A DNA stretch of 64,000 bases from Thiogranum sp963752745 (GTDB taxonomy: Bacteria > Pseudomonadota > Gammaproteobacteria > DSM-19610). Below are positions 32,963-42,738 of this stretch, piece by piece; position 1 is the first letter of the stretch, and every line of letters starts with the position of its first letter. The stretch spans positions 12,475 to 76,474 of the forward strand of contig CAVWAK010000030.1 of NCBI GenBank assembly GCA_963752745.1, read 5' to 3'. The position numbers and the translations under genes are program-made. Below the pieces are notes generated by a model. It was not told where the DNA came from. It made no database searches and saw only the letters and a list, made by a program, of their open reading frames with translations.

Positions 32963-33703
32963 ATGGGTAGCACGCTCGTCATACAGTCTCACCGTTCGCC
33001 GTTACCCTGGCCCTGGATAGCTCGCTGCCTTGATTCCGTGCGTCTCTGGTGCGAGATGAACGGGTATGAATATCGTTTTATGGGTGACGAGCTTTTTGAC
33101 TGCCTGCCCGCAATACTGCTTGAGAAAACACAGCATCAACGGGTGATCGCAACCGATCTCGCGCGATTGCTGACCCTTCAGAATGCTCTGGAAAGAGGGT
33201 ATGAAACGGTTATCTGGATAGATGCGGATTTTCTGATTTTTAACCCATCAGCATTTTCTGTTCCGGATGATGCCTGTGCGCTTGGTCGTGAGGTGTGGGT
33301 GCAGCAGGACAAACACGGCAATTTGAAAAGTTATAAAAAGATTCACAATGCGTTCCTGATGTTTAGAACGGGTAACAGTTTCCTGGATTTCTACGCCGAC
33401 ACGGCGCAGCGTTTGTTGACCCGGAACCGGGGGCCGGTACCGCCGCAATTTATTGGCCCCAAGTTATTAACGGCGTTGCACAATGTGGCCAGTTTACCGG
33501 TTCTGGAGACTGCGGGAATGTTAAGCCCGATGGTGATCAGGGACATGCTTGCGGGTGAGGGGCCTGCTCTTGACCTGTTTCTCAAGCATTCACCACAATC
33601 CATCGCTGCGGCCAACCTTTGTATCTCCAGCTGCGAGAGAGATGAAATTACCGGGGAGGATATGGAATGCCTCATCGATGGTTTGCTGGGCAACACAGCC
33701 TGA
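32963..33703 (+). CDS. Glycosyltransferase-like protein (GT-A type, DxD)
   Basis: The protein has 246 residues. The core has TDLARLLTLQNALERGYETVI and WIDADFLIF, where DAD is a DxD metal-sugar-nucleotide site, as in GT-A enzymes of capsular or LPS-type families. There is no signal peptide. The substrate is unknown. It follows the dCTPase gene after 25 bases but is functionally unrelated at first sight. Confidence 0.7.
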   Translation: MGSTLVIQSHRSPLPWPWIARCLDSVRLWCEMNGYEYRFMGDELFDCLPAILLEKTQHQRVIATDLARLLTLQNALERGYETVIWIDADFLIFNPSAFSVPDDACALGREVWVQQDKHGNLKSYKKIHNAFLMFRTGNSFLDFYADTAQRLLTRNRGPVPPQFIGPKLLTALHNVASLPVLETAGMLSPMVIRDMLAGEGPALDLFLKHSPQSIAAANLCISSCERDEITGEDMECLIDGLLGNTA

Positions 33704-33830
33704 TACCGCGCTATTTAATCCCCGCATGACGGTAGTCACGATTATGGCGGTCTTTAACCTGCTCTATCCGGTATGGAGTATTTGAAGCAAGGGGGTAGCG
33801 AAGATGGGTTCTTTGAAGTTCCGGGTTGAA

Positions 33831-34391
33831 TCAGGGCATTTTGCTCCGCAGTATCGAGTTAATAATGTCTGTGGCATTTTCCAGTTGGCGAACACGTTTC
33901 CATAACATGTCCGGAGAATTCGCATAGATGGCGAGCAATTCATCCGCTGGCACCCAGACCAGCTCGCGCCGTTTCTTGAACCTGCCGACCCGGTCTTCCG
34001 CCCATGCGCGGTTCATTTCCTCAACGTCCCGGTATGGAAATTCGATAAAAAATGTTCTCCATTGTTTGGGTTTGATCGGGTTTCCCGGCGCGCGCTGACA
34101 CCACCAGTCCGGGTATGTCGCCAGGGTCTGTTCAAAAACAGCTGCAACGATCGGGATCTGCTGCTTCACGCTTTCAACGGAGCGGCTGGCCTGTTGCACA
34201 TTGTCGGAGAAATACATTGTTTCGGTTTCTTCGACAAATTCCCGTACGGCTGTCTCCCGGTATCCTTCGCCGGGCCCCTGGCCGCCACCGAAGTCGATAA
34301 AGTGGCCCACCTTTCGCCCCGAAAAAGTAGTTTGAAACAGGAAGCTGACGTCGTTGCCTCGCACAGTAAAGGGTATTACGCCTGCGCCCAC
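33831..34391 (-). CDS. Nudix hydrolase
   Basis: The protein has 186 residues. The Nudix box is readable as GGGQGPGEGYRETAVREF then VEETE, fitting Gx5Ex7REUxEEXGU. The long C-terminal part after the box suggests a pyrophosphatase acting on a larger nucleotide substrate, which cannot be named from sequence. It stands alone between convergent and divergent neighbours. Confidence 0.88.
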   Translation of the reverse strand: MGAGVIPFTVRGNDVSFLFQTTFSGRKVGHFIDFGGGQGPGEGYRETAVREFVEETETMYFSDNVQQASRSVESVKQQIPIVAAVFEQTLATYPDWWCQRAPGNPIKPKQWRTFFIEFPYRDVEEMNRAWAEDRVGRFKKRRELVWVPADELLAIYANSPDMLWKRVRQLENATDIINSILRSKMP

Positions 34392-34575
34392 TTGATACCT
34401 CGCATTACCGACAATGTTGAAGTTTATTGCAGATTAACTGGCTTTACGGGATGCTATGTCAGTATAGGCCATCCAGCTTAAAAGGGACGTGCTGTCACCT
34501 GAAAGCCCCGCGTTTGGTCTATAGTTGCCTGTGTGGCAGGACGATCGTGTATACGTGATCTGGTGGAGCATTCTG

Positions 34576-35151
34576 ATGCGATACAGGCGTGTGGCTTTAA
34601 TCATGTTCTTGTTTTTCTTTCACTGGCTGTTGTTGGCTTGTGGACCCATGACGATCAGGGATGCGACCAAACAATCGTACATCCCCATCCAGGGCTGGAT
34701 GATTGATCTGCACCAGGACGTCGTCATTCCACCCCACCGCACACGTACGTTTTTCCAGCAAGGCAGATTGTTATACGGGATCAATGAATTGGAGCCACAC
34801 TGTCAGTTGAGGGTTCGGGATATTTCAGAACAGCAGCAAACCGTTCATGCTGACCTTTTCAGTGTTGATAATGTGTTCGGGGCGCTTGACCAGATTGTCT
34901 CCCATGACCGTATTCGGCTGGCCTCGACCGGTGACATTGTTGTCGCGGGCGGTGGCGGAAATGGCGATGGCAATGGTGAAAGCAGACAGATGTATTTTTA
35001 CTTCATGGAGTTGAATTCTGCAAAGCAGCCGAATGTTTCCTACCTGGTATGCGGAGGCGCACTTGATGATCCGGCTTTTGCCGAGTACCCCACGATTCAG
35101 GAGATTCGCGTAGCACTGGGTGACAACGCAACACTGATATTACCGGATTGA
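34576..35151 (+). CDS. Putative lipoprotein of unknown function
   Basis: The protein has 191 residues. The signal ends in LLLACG (Cys at about residue 20). The mature protein is beta-rich, has a Gly/Asn/Asp run (GGGGNGDGNGES), and ends with NATLILPD. No family was recognised. ATG 34576 gives a normal lipoprotein signal, and the upstream frame adds an unusual Trp-rich stretch. Confidence 0.6.
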   Translation: MRYRRVALIMFLFFFHWLLLACGPMTIRDATKQSYIPIQGWMIDLHQDVVIPPHRTRTFFQQGRLLYGINELEPHCQLRVRDISEQQQTVHADLFSVDNVFGALDQIVSHDRIRLASTGDIVVAGGGGNGDGNGESRQMYFYFMELNSAKQPNVSYLVCGGALDDPAFAEYPTIQEIRVALGDNATLILPD

Positions 35152-35247
35152 GAAATTAAAACTGTGCGGTGATAAATCCTTATTATTTGTAACCACCACG
35201 TTTAGTCTTTATTCTGTTGCAAGGCGCCATAATTCCAAACAGGCAGT

Positions 35248-36129
35248 ATGAACCGCAAGTCTGAAAAGCCCGCATTTTGCCGATATGTATTCCTGTTGGT
35301 GTTTATTGTTTCTGGCTTCGGGCAGGTTTTCGCTGCAAGCGAACAGACAGAACCCCTCAACGATGTGAAGCCGCTATGGGAAGTCGGTGTCGGTGGCTTT
35401 GCGGGCTGGATCCCCGACTATCCTGCAGCCGGACAAAATACCGTTCGCGCGCTCGCCGTTCCCTACGTTGTCTATCGTGGTGACATCTTGCGTGTGGGTG
35501 GCGAAGAGAACCGGGGGGCGGTAAGTGGCCGCTTCTTTCATGACGACAAGTTTGAATTCGATATCAGCCTTAGCGCTGCTTTTCCTGTCGATTCAGGGAG
35601 CAACAACGCGCGTCGCGATATGCCGGACCTGGATTTTCTCTTCGGTATCGGTCCGCAACTGATATTCAAGTTAATCAACGAGCCTGACCAGAGGCTGAAT
35701 TTCAAGTTGCAGGCGCGTGCTGTCTATTCGACAGATTTTTCATCGATTGACGGTCGTGGTTACGTGTTTAACCCGAAGCTGAATTACACCCGTGAACATC
35801 TCACTGACCTGAACCTGAAGGTATCCACCAGCGTGGGCCCCGTTTTTGCCACTGAAAAACTGATGGACTACTTTTATACGGTAGACCCGGAATTCGTTAC
35901 GCCTTCGCGCCCGGCTTATGATGCCGATGCCGGTTATCTCGGGACTAATCTCTCGCTTGGCGTTTCAAAGCGGTTCAACAGCCGGTTTCGCCTGATTCTC
36001 GGTACCCGGCTCGGCATCCATAACGGCGCCACCAATGACGACAGCCCCTTGTTCAAGGATAAGTTGAATGTGGGTGTTTTTACGGCTTTCGCCTGGTCTT
36101 TTGCCCACAGTAAGGAGCCTGCCCGATGA
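35248..36129 (+). CDS. MipA/OmpV-family outer membrane protein
   Basis: The protein has 293 residues. A signal peptide ends near VFA (about residue 28). MipA family features are LWEVGVGGFAGWIPDYPAA near the N-terminus and alternating amphipathic strands to a terminal FAWSF. In E. coli, MipA interacts with the lytic transglycosylase MltA and PBP1b. A possible link with the wall-cleaving enzyme in the neighbouring operon is only contextual. Confidence 0.9.
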   Translation: MNRKSEKPAFCRYVFLLVFIVSGFGQVFAASEQTEPLNDVKPLWEVGVGGFAGWIPDYPAAGQNTVRALAVPYVVYRGDILRVGGEENRGAVSGRFFHDDKFEFDISLSAAFPVDSGSNNARRDMPDLDFLFGIGPQLIFKLINEPDQRLNFKLQARAVYSTDFSSIDGRGYVFNPKLNYTREHLTDLNLKVSTSVGPVFATEKLMDYFYTVDPEFVTPSRPAYDADAGYLGTNLSLGVSKRFNSRFRLILGTRLGIHNGATNDDSPLFKDKLNVGVFTAFAWSFAHSKEPAR

Positions 36130-36226
36130 ATAGGGTTACCTCGCTATAGCGGTTAAAAACCGCATACCCAGTTGATTGGTGATCTGTTAGATTACGCCCC
36201 CCACATACCGATCAGCAGGGCAGATC

Positions 36227-37111
36227 ATGACCACCGAACAGAACCTCATCGACCAGTTAACCGCGACGGGGGACTACAAGGTGATCCGTCGCCTTAAGCC
36301 CGTCGACAGGTACCATGACGACACCGGCGCTGAAAAGCAGATCGGGGTCTACCTCGATACCGAGGCCACCGGCCTGAACCCGGACCTGGAAAAGGTCATT
36401 GAACTGGCCATGGTCCCCTTTGAATACGATGCCGAGGGGCGCATTTATCGCATCCTCCCGGCCTACAATTCGCTCCAGGACCCCGGTATTCCCATCTCGC
36501 CATTCATCACCGGCATTACCGGTATCACCGATGAGATGGTGGCGGGGCAGGCCATTGACCTGGACGAGGTCGCGCGTTTTCTTTCCGGGGCGTCGCTGGT
36601 GATTGCCCACAACGCTCGCTTCGACAGGCCGTTTGTCGAGTCGCTCTATCCGGGCTTCGAAAAGGTTGACTGGGCTTGCTCCATCGCTGACGTTAACTGG
36701 AACGAGGAAGGCTTCGAGGGTGTAAAACTGGAGTACCTGGGCTACAAGTACGGCTTTTTCTACGAGGGGCACCGGGCAACCATCGACTGTCTTGCCGGGA
36801 TCGAGCTGCTGAGCCAGACCTTACCCAGTGGTGAACGGGTCATGAAACGCCTGCTGGACAATGCCGGCCGGACGGATGTCCGTGTCTGGGCGGATCGTGC
36901 ACCTTTCAACAAAAAGGACCAGCTCAAGCAGCGTGGCTATCGCTGGTCACCGGGTGGAGAGGGGGTTCGCAAGGCCTGGTACAAAGACCTCCCGGAAGAT
37001 CAGGTCGATGCAGAGATGGCCTACCTCAACGCAGAGGTCTATCCAAAAGCTGTGGAAACGCTGCCGATGGACCGGTTTGACGCCAGGGCGCGATATTCAC
37101 GACGGGTGTAG
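36227..37111 (+). CDS. DEDD-type 3'-5' exonuclease
   Basis: The protein has 294 residues. ExoI is LDTEATGLNP, ExoII is IAHNARFDRPF, and ExoIII is YEGHRATIDCL with the His and Asp spaced HxxxxD, all as in DnaQ-like enzymes. A C-terminal extension (about 215-294) has the form VRVWADRAPFNKKDQLKQ, seen in some exonucleases of unknown partner. It trims DNA or RNA 3' ends. It precedes an unrelated ABC exporter operon. Confidence 0.9.
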   Translation: MTTEQNLIDQLTATGDYKVIRRLKPVDRYHDDTGAEKQIGVYLDTEATGLNPDLEKVIELAMVPFEYDAEGRIYRILPAYNSLQDPGIPISPFITGITGITDEMVAGQAIDLDEVARFLSGASLVIAHNARFDRPFVESLYPGFEKVDWACSIADVNWNEEGFEGVKLEYLGYKYGFFYEGHRATIDCLAGIELLSQTLPSGERVMKRLLDNAGRTDVRVWADRAPFNKKDQLKQRGYRWSPGGEGVRKAWYKDLPEDQVDAEMAYLNAEVYPKAVETLPMDRFDARARYSRRV

Positions 37112-37137
37112 TCCACAACGATTGACGGAGTAGCCTT

Positions 37138-37881
37138 ATGCCCCGGGACAAGCAAACCATGCACGAACCACTCGATGAAAAAGTCGTGTTTCATGTGCAT
37201 GGCGTCACCAAGGTTTACCAGATGGGGGAGGTGCAGGTGCACGCCCTGCGCGGGGTGGATCTGGATTTATATCGTGGTGAGTTCACGGTACTGCTGGGTG
37301 CCTCTGGCAGTGGTAAATCCACGCTGTTGAATATACTCGGCGGGCTGGATACCCCGACGGAGGGGCATGTCTTTTATGGCGAACGTGATCTGACCCGTGC
37401 CACTGAGCGTGAGCTTACCCAATACCGGCGTAATCACGTCGGTTTTGTGTTTCAGTTTTATAATCTGATACCCAGTCTTACGGCGCGGGAAAATGTCGCC
37501 GTAGTGACGGAAATTGCAAATGCTCCCATGCAGCCGGTTGAAGCATTACGGCTGGTAGGCCTGGATGAGCGCATGGATCATTTTCCGGCCCAGCTTTCCG
37601 GCGGTGAACAGCAGCGGGTTGCCATCGCCCGCGCCATTGCCAAGAATCCCGACGTGTTGTTATGCGACGAACCGACCGGAGCGCTTGATTCCGAAACCGG
37701 CATCGTGGTGCTGGAAGCTTTGCAACGTGTTAACCAGGCGTTGGGCACTACCACTGCTGTGATAACCCATAATGCCGGCATAGCACAAATGGCTGATCGA
37801 GTGATTCATCTGGCCGACGGCCGCATCAGCCAGATGCATGTCAACCAGAGCAGGCTGGCTCCCGGCGAGCTCAGTTGGTGA
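37138..37881 (+). CDS. ABC transporter ATP-binding protein (LolD/MacB type)
   Basis: The protein has 247 residues. Walker A is GASGSGKSTL, the signature is LSGGEQQRVAIARA, Walker B is LLCDEPTGALD, and the switch His is in ITHNAG. It belongs to the subfamily paired with FtsX-type permeases that export lipoproteins, antibiotics or peptides. The permease start lies within its 3' end and a periplasmic adaptor follows, so the three genes form one exporter. Confidence 0.95.
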   Translation: MPRDKQTMHEPLDEKVVFHVHGVTKVYQMGEVQVHALRGVDLDLYRGEFTVLLGASGSGKSTLLNILGGLDTPTEGHVFYGERDLTRATERELTQYRRNHVGFVFQFYNLIPSLTARENVAVVTEIANAPMQPVEALRLVGLDERMDHFPAQLSGGEQQRVAIARAIAKNPDVLLCDEPTGALDSETGIVVLEALQRVNQALGTTTAVITHNAGIAQMADRVIHLADGRISQMHVNQSRLAPGELSW

Positions 37882-40255
37882 ATCCGCCGCGTTGAAAGCC
37901 ATTGATAAAAAACTCTGGCGCGAACTGTGGGACATGCGCATGCAGGCGCTGGCGATTGCTATGGTTATTGTCGGCGGCGTAAGTATATTCATAATGTCTC
38001 TGAGTACGCTCGATTCGTTGTATGAAACCCGTGAAAATTACTACCGCAACCATCACTTCGCCGAGGTGTTTGCTTCGCTCAAGCGTGCACCGCTGGCGTT
38101 GAAACAGCGTATCGGGAACATTCCCGGTGTCGACAAGGTGGAGACGCGGGTGGTCGCCTACGTAAATCTCGATGTGACCGGTTTTGATGACCCGGTCAGT
38201 GGCCATCTGCTGTCCCTGCCGGATGACAGCCCCGGACTGTTGAACCAGATATATTTACGCAAAGGTCGCCTGCTTGAGCCGGGCCGTGATAACGAAGTGC
38301 TGCTCAGCGAAGAGTTTGCCCGGGCACATGGTTTGCAGGCCGGTGACACGTTGCGCGCTACTATCAATGGCCGGCGCAAAACCCTCACCGTGGTCGGCCT
38401 CGCCCTGTCGCCGGAATACATTTACCAGATCGCCCCCGGTGCCATGTTTCCTGATTATCTGCGTTACGGCGTGTTATGGATGGCACGCAAACCGCTGGCT
38501 ACCGCCTATGACATGGATGGTGCGTTCAACGATGTCACGGTCACCCTGAGCAAGGGGGGTAACCCGCAGGATGTTATCGATCGCCTGGATGACCTGTTGA
38601 AATCCTACGGTGGCATTGGTGCCTACGAACGCAAGGATCAGCTCTCCAATCGTTTTTTGTCTGAAGAACTCAAACAACAGAAAACCATCGCCACCGTGTT
38701 TCCGGTTATTTTTCTCGGTGTGGCGGCGTTTCTGCTTAACGTGGTGGTCAGTCGACTGATCAGTCTGCAACGCGAACAGATCGCCACCCTCAAGGCGTTT
38801 GGCTACAGTAATATTGCGGTCGGCCTGCACTATACAAAGCTGGTATTAATGATCGTGGGGCTCGGCATCCTCGGAGGCATCGGCTTCGGCATCTGGATGG
38901 GCAAGGGCATGAGCAACATCTATATGGGGCTCTACAGTCTGCCGTTTATGATCTATGTGCTCAAACCACAGGTCATCATGGCCGCGACGCTGATCAGCAT
39001 GGCGGTTGCTGTTCTCGGCACATTATATGCGGTGCGCAATGCTGCCAGACTGCCCCCGGCTCAGGCCATGCGCCCCGAGCAACCGGCTGTTTATCGCGCC
39101 ACGATTGTTGAACGCCTGGGTCTGCAACGCTGGTTTTCCCAGCCAACGCGTATGATTCTGCGGCATATTGAACGCCAGCCGGTAAAGTCGCTGTTGACGA
39201 CCCTCGGCATTGCGATGGCCTGCGGCGTGATGATGATTGGCGGCTTTCAGGAAGGCGCTATCGATCACATGGTCGAGGTGCAATACGGCATGAGTCAACG
39301 CGAGGATCTGATCGCCAATTTTACCGAGCCGACCTCGCTGCGGGCACTCTATTCGCTGCGCAGCCTGCAGGGTGTCGAGCATGTGGAAGGCGTCCGCAAT
39401 GTGCCGGCCAGGTTACAGTTTGAACATCGATCCTATCGCACTGCGGTGCAGGGCATTGAACCCGAAGGCACGTTGATACGCCTGCTGGATACGGAGCTGA
39501 ATGTCATCAACCTGCCAGAGGAAGGTGTTGTACTCACCGACTACCTTGCCGAGCTACTGCATATCCGGCCCGGTGACATGCTCACTGTCGAAGTGCTGGA
39601 AGGCCATCGTCCCACGGTACGGGTGCCGGTGGTCGGTACCGCCAGGGAGTACCTGGGTGTGAATGCCTACATGCAGCGCGAGGCGTTGAACCGACTGTTG
39701 AAAGAAGGCAACGCCATCTCCGGTGCCTTGTTGAAAGTCGATGAGCGTTACCAGCGTGACGTGTATGCCGAGCTCAGAGATATGCCACGTATCGCCGGCG
39801 TCGTGGAGCAGCGATCGGCCATCAGGGCCTTTTACGATACCCTGGCGGAAACTATATTGTTCTTTACGTTTATCACCACGTTGCTGGGGGGCACTATCGC
39901 CTTTGGCGTGGTTTATAACAGCATGCGTATTGCCCTGTCGGAGCGTAACCGCGAACTGGCCAGCCTGCGCGTGCTGGGTTTCGAGCGTGCTGAAGTTGCC
40001 TATATTCTGCTCGGCGAACTGGCCTTGCTGACACTGCTGGCGATTCCGCTGGGGATGCTTATCGGTTACGGCCTGTGTGGCTACCTGGCGTTCCGCTTTG
40101 ATACCGACCTGTACCGTATTCCGCTGGTGCTGGGTATCAATGTGTATGCTTTTGCTGCCCTGGTGGTGATTGTTTCGGCGATAATTTCAGCGATTATGAT
40201 CTGGCGTAACCTGGCCCATCTCGATATGGTGGCAGTACTCAAGAGCAAGGAGTAA
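37838..40255 (+). CDS. FtsX-domain ABC permease
   Basis: The protein is about 805 residues, with an N-terminal membrane span, a large periplasmic region and two FtsX-like modules of three spans each (about 285-400 and 660-800). ATG 37838 overlaps the ATPase gene by 44 bases. A TTG at 37892 (LKAIDKKLW) is an alternative start that would give a more usual permease N-terminus, so the exact start is unsure. It forms the channel of the exporter with the ATPase upstream. Confidence 0.9.
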   Translation: MSTRAGWLPASSVGESAALKAIDKKLWRELWDMRMQALAIAMVIVGGVSIFIMSLSTLDSLYETRENYYRNHHFAEVFASLKRAPLALKQRIGNIPGVDKVETRVVAYVNLDVTGFDDPVSGHLLSLPDDSPGLLNQIYLRKGRLLEPGRDNEVLLSEEFARAHGLQAGDTLRATINGRRKTLTVVGLALSPEYIYQIAPGAMFPDYLRYGVLWMARKPLATAYDMDGAFNDVTVTLSKGGNPQDVIDRLDDLLKSYGGIGAYERKDQLSNRFLSEELKQQKTIATVFPVIFLGVAAFLLNVVVSRLISLQREQIATLKAFGYSNIAVGLHYTKLVLMIVGLGILGGIGFGIWMGKGMSNIYMGLYSLPFMIYVLKPQVIMAATLISMAVAVLGTLYAVRNAARLPPAQAMRPEQPAVYRATIVERLGLQRWFSQPTRMILRHIERQPVKSLLTTLGIAMACGVMMIGGFQEGAIDHMVEVQYGMSQREDLIANFTEPTSLRALYSLRSLQGVEHVEGVRNVPARLQFEHRSYRTAVQGIEPEGTLIRLLDTELNVINLPEEGVVLTDYLAELLHIRPGDMLTVEVLEGHRPTVRVPVVGTAREYLGVNAYMQREALNRLLKEGNAISGALLKVDERYQRDVYAELRDMPRIAGVVEQRSAIRAFYDTLAETILFFTFITTLLGGTIAFGVVYNSMRIALSERNRELASLRVLGFERAEVAYILLGELALLTLLAIPLGMLIGYGLCGYLAFRFDTDLYRIPLVLGINVYAFAALVVIVSAIISAIMIWRNLAHLDMVAVLKSKE

Positions 40256-40259
40256 ATCA

Positions 40260-41456
40260 ATGCAGCTGCCGCTGCGAACACATCCGGCCATTACGGTCAT
40301 CGCGGTGCTGATTATCGGCCTGCTGGTATGGGGCTTCTGGCCTCAGCCAGTGCTGGTCGAGGCCATCGCGGTCAAGCGGGCACCCCTGACCGTCACCATT
40401 GAAGAGGAAGGCCGCACGCGGGTAGTCGATCGCTATGTTGTCTCGGCGCCGGTAGACGGGGTTACCTGCCGGGTTGATCTCAATGTCGGCGACAGCGTAG
40501 AACAGGACAAGGTGCTGCTTACTATTACGCCACTGGAATCACAGGTGCTGGATCCGCGCAGTCGCGCAGAGGCCAGGGCGCGGGTTTCCTCTGCCGGGTC
40601 TGCCTTGCATGCTGCCGAAGAACAGGCGGTTGCCGCCGCGGCAGCAGAACAGCTCGCTGCCGCTGAACTCAAGCGCGTGAGGCCACTCAAGGACAAGGGA
40701 GTGATTTCCTACGGCGCCTTTGACGAGGCTGTCACCGAAGCCAAGACGACCGCCGCCGCCAAACGCTCGGCTGACTTCAATGTTGAAGTGGCGGAGTATG
40801 AACTGCAGGCAGCCCGGTCGGTGCTTGACTATACCGCTGGCAACAACGGGGAGCCCGCTGAGCGGGTGCCGGTGCGCTCCCCGATCACCGGCAGGATTCT
40901 GAAGGTCGAGCACGAGTGCGAAGGCCCGGTGCGCACCGGCGATGCGCTGCTGGAAGTGGGTGATCCCGCGGTACTGGAAATCGAAGTGGACGTGCTTTCT
41001 GCCGATGCGGTGAAGATCAAGCCTGGCATGGATGTGCTGTTTGACCGCTGGGGCGGGGATCAACCATTGCAAGGCATTGTGCGCGTCGTTGAGCCGGTTG
41101 GCTTTACCAAGTTTTCCGCCCTTGGTGTGGAAGAGCAGCGGGTTCTGGTTATCTCCGACTTCACATCACCGGCCGAACAATGGCAGCGCCTGGGTGACGG
41201 CTATCGCGTGGAAGCGCGATTCGTTCTCTGGCATGAAGACAATGTGCTGCAAGTACCGGCCAGCAGCCTGTTTCGCTACCACAATGGCTGGGGCATATTT
41301 GTTATCGAAGGCCGGCACGCCACACGCCGTGAAGTCGATATCGGTCAACGCAACGGACTGATCGCACAGATACTGAATGGCGTAAAGCAAGGCGAAATGG
41401 TGATCAATCACCCGAGTGACGAGGTAGAGGACGGCAGGAGCGTGAAGCACCGCTGA
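40260..41456 (+). CDS. HlyD-family periplasmic adaptor protein
   Basis: The protein has 398 residues. An N-terminal membrane helix (about 10-30) is followed by the beta-barrel/lipoyl start (VTIEEEGRTRVVDRYVVSAP), an Ala-rich coiled coil near 105-180, and the return lipoyl strand (RVPVRSPITGRILKVEHE). It links the inner-membrane permease to the periplasm or to an outer-membrane channel. No TolC-like gene is adjacent. The last gene of the ABC exporter set starts four bases after the permease stop. Confidence 0.92.
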   Translation: MQLPLRTHPAITVIAVLIIGLLVWGFWPQPVLVEAIAVKRAPLTVTIEEEGRTRVVDRYVVSAPVDGVTCRVDLNVGDSVEQDKVLLTITPLESQVLDPRSRAEARARVSSAGSALHAAEEQAVAAAAAEQLAAAELKRVRPLKDKGVISYGAFDEAVTEAKTTAAAKRSADFNVEVAEYELQAARSVLDYTAGNNGEPAERVPVRSPITGRILKVEHECEGPVRTGDALLEVGDPAVLEIEVDVLSADAVKIKPGMDVLFDRWGGDQPLQGIVRVVEPVGFTKFSALGVEEQRVLVISDFTSPAEQWQRLGDGYRVEARFVLWHEDNVLQVPASSLFRYHNGWGIFVIEGRHATRREVDIGQRNGLIAQILNGVKQGEMVINHPSDEVEDGRSVKHR

Positions 41457-41556
41457 CAGGTACCGGTTTGATATCAATGCGCGGTATTCAAGCAGGGTAT
41501 TGTCTGGCGGGGTGACTGATGACGCATGTGTGAGTTGAACTCAAAGGAGTGTCAAT

Positions 41557-42270
41557 GTGTTCCATAAACAGTTAATAACCGCCATTCTCGCGCTTGGTCT
41601 ATGGGGCTGTGCATCACTTTCACCCGTTACGGAGAGTAATGACGCCAGGGAATATGATCACGCACAGCCTGGCACCTTGCCTGGGGGAGAAGGGTGGTGG
41701 TATGCGAGATTCCATATCGACTGGCCTGAAGGTGAGGAAATCAGCTGGTATATAGGCACGCTGATTGGTGGAGAAGTCATTGCGCCGACCTTCGATGAAT
41801 ACTACCAGGATGTGTCTATCTGGCGGGTACACCGGCGTGCAGGCCGAGATGGTAATGGACATGTTTTCAGTTTTATTTTCTACAGTACGCCGCAGAATGC
41901 GCAGCGTATTTACAGGGCTATTGAAAACCATGAGGTAGTCAAATCTCTGCTGGAAAACGGACAGTTGAGCGAGGTGGTCATTGATGATGTCACCAGGATA
42001 ACCCGGCCGAATATAGAAGATACCAGTGATGATAGCTGGCCACTCTCTGTACAGAAGACATGGCCGGCAATGATTATGGGCAGCAGCAGGATGTGGCTTG
42101 ACCTGGTATCAGAACTTGCCGCCCGTGAGAGCAGTATTGGCGGCATTGAAGCCAAATACAAAAAGGTGCATGAAGACATTAGCCGTATCTGGCGAGAGGA
42201 GGGACAGCACGCGGTTTTACATCATCTGAATGCTCTTTATGCCTACCAGCCACTCTTGATTCGTTATTAG
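41557..42270 (+). CDS. Putative lipoprotein, function unknown
   Basis: The protein has 237 residues. Its lipobox is LWGCAS (Cys18). The mature part has a GGEGWWYARFHIDWPEGEE opening and a helical C-terminal half. No family was recognised. I chose the GTG at 41557 because AAAGGAG lies just upstream and the overlapping ATG reads to a stop after six codons. It follows the exporter operon after a 100-base gap. Confidence 0.65.
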   Translation: MFHKQLITAILALGLWGCASLSPVTESNDAREYDHAQPGTLPGGEGWWYARFHIDWPEGEEISWYIGTLIGGEVIAPTFDEYYQDVSIWRVHRRAGRDGNGHVFSFIFYSTPQNAQRIYRAIENHEVVKSLLENGQLSEVVIDDVTRITRPNIEDTSDDSWPLSVQKTWPAMIMGSSRMWLDLVSELAARESSIGGIEAKYKKVHEDISRIWREEGQHAVLHHLNALYAYQPLLIRY

Positions 42271-42738
42271 AAAGCAGTCGCTCCTTTCCAATGCGTAGCT
42301 GTGTCTGTGGTTTTTCTTTGCCGCATTTTACACGCGCGTGTTTGACGCAAGTGCAGTGAAAGACGTCAGCCGACCAATGCGTTCGCCATTTTACGTTTAG
42401 AGGAAGAAGAGGGTATTACAGGCCGGATGAATGTCGCTGTCGGATAACAGCGACATTCCGGTGATTCCGGTAATACAGTTGTTGCGACGCTTAATTGACG
42501 AAAAATTATGCTTTATTGCCAAAAGCGAAAACGCTTTGCATAAAGTAACGTGCAATCAACGAGAAAGGAGGTCAGCGTATAAGAATAAAATAAAACACAG
42601 GAACGCTTATCAGTGATAGTCTGTCTTCAATCACCGACACCTGTCGGCACCCTGAGACATCTAGCCAAGTACTGCAACACCTTTATATGCTTGTATAGCG
42701 GTAATAATACAGATTTATATATTTAAGGAAGGAGACTC
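42271..42738. promoter_or_regulatory. 468-base gap with long perfect hairpin upstream of PGB-repeat gene
   Basis: A 12-base perfect stem is formed by GAATGTCGCTGT (42429-42440) and ACAGCGACATTC (42447-42458) on a six-base loop. A smaller palindrome CCGACA..TGTCGG lies at 42634-42647. The 3' end carries a strong AAGGAAGGAG site immediately before the next gene. Neither stem has a T-run. No gene is visible. Confidence 0.5.
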
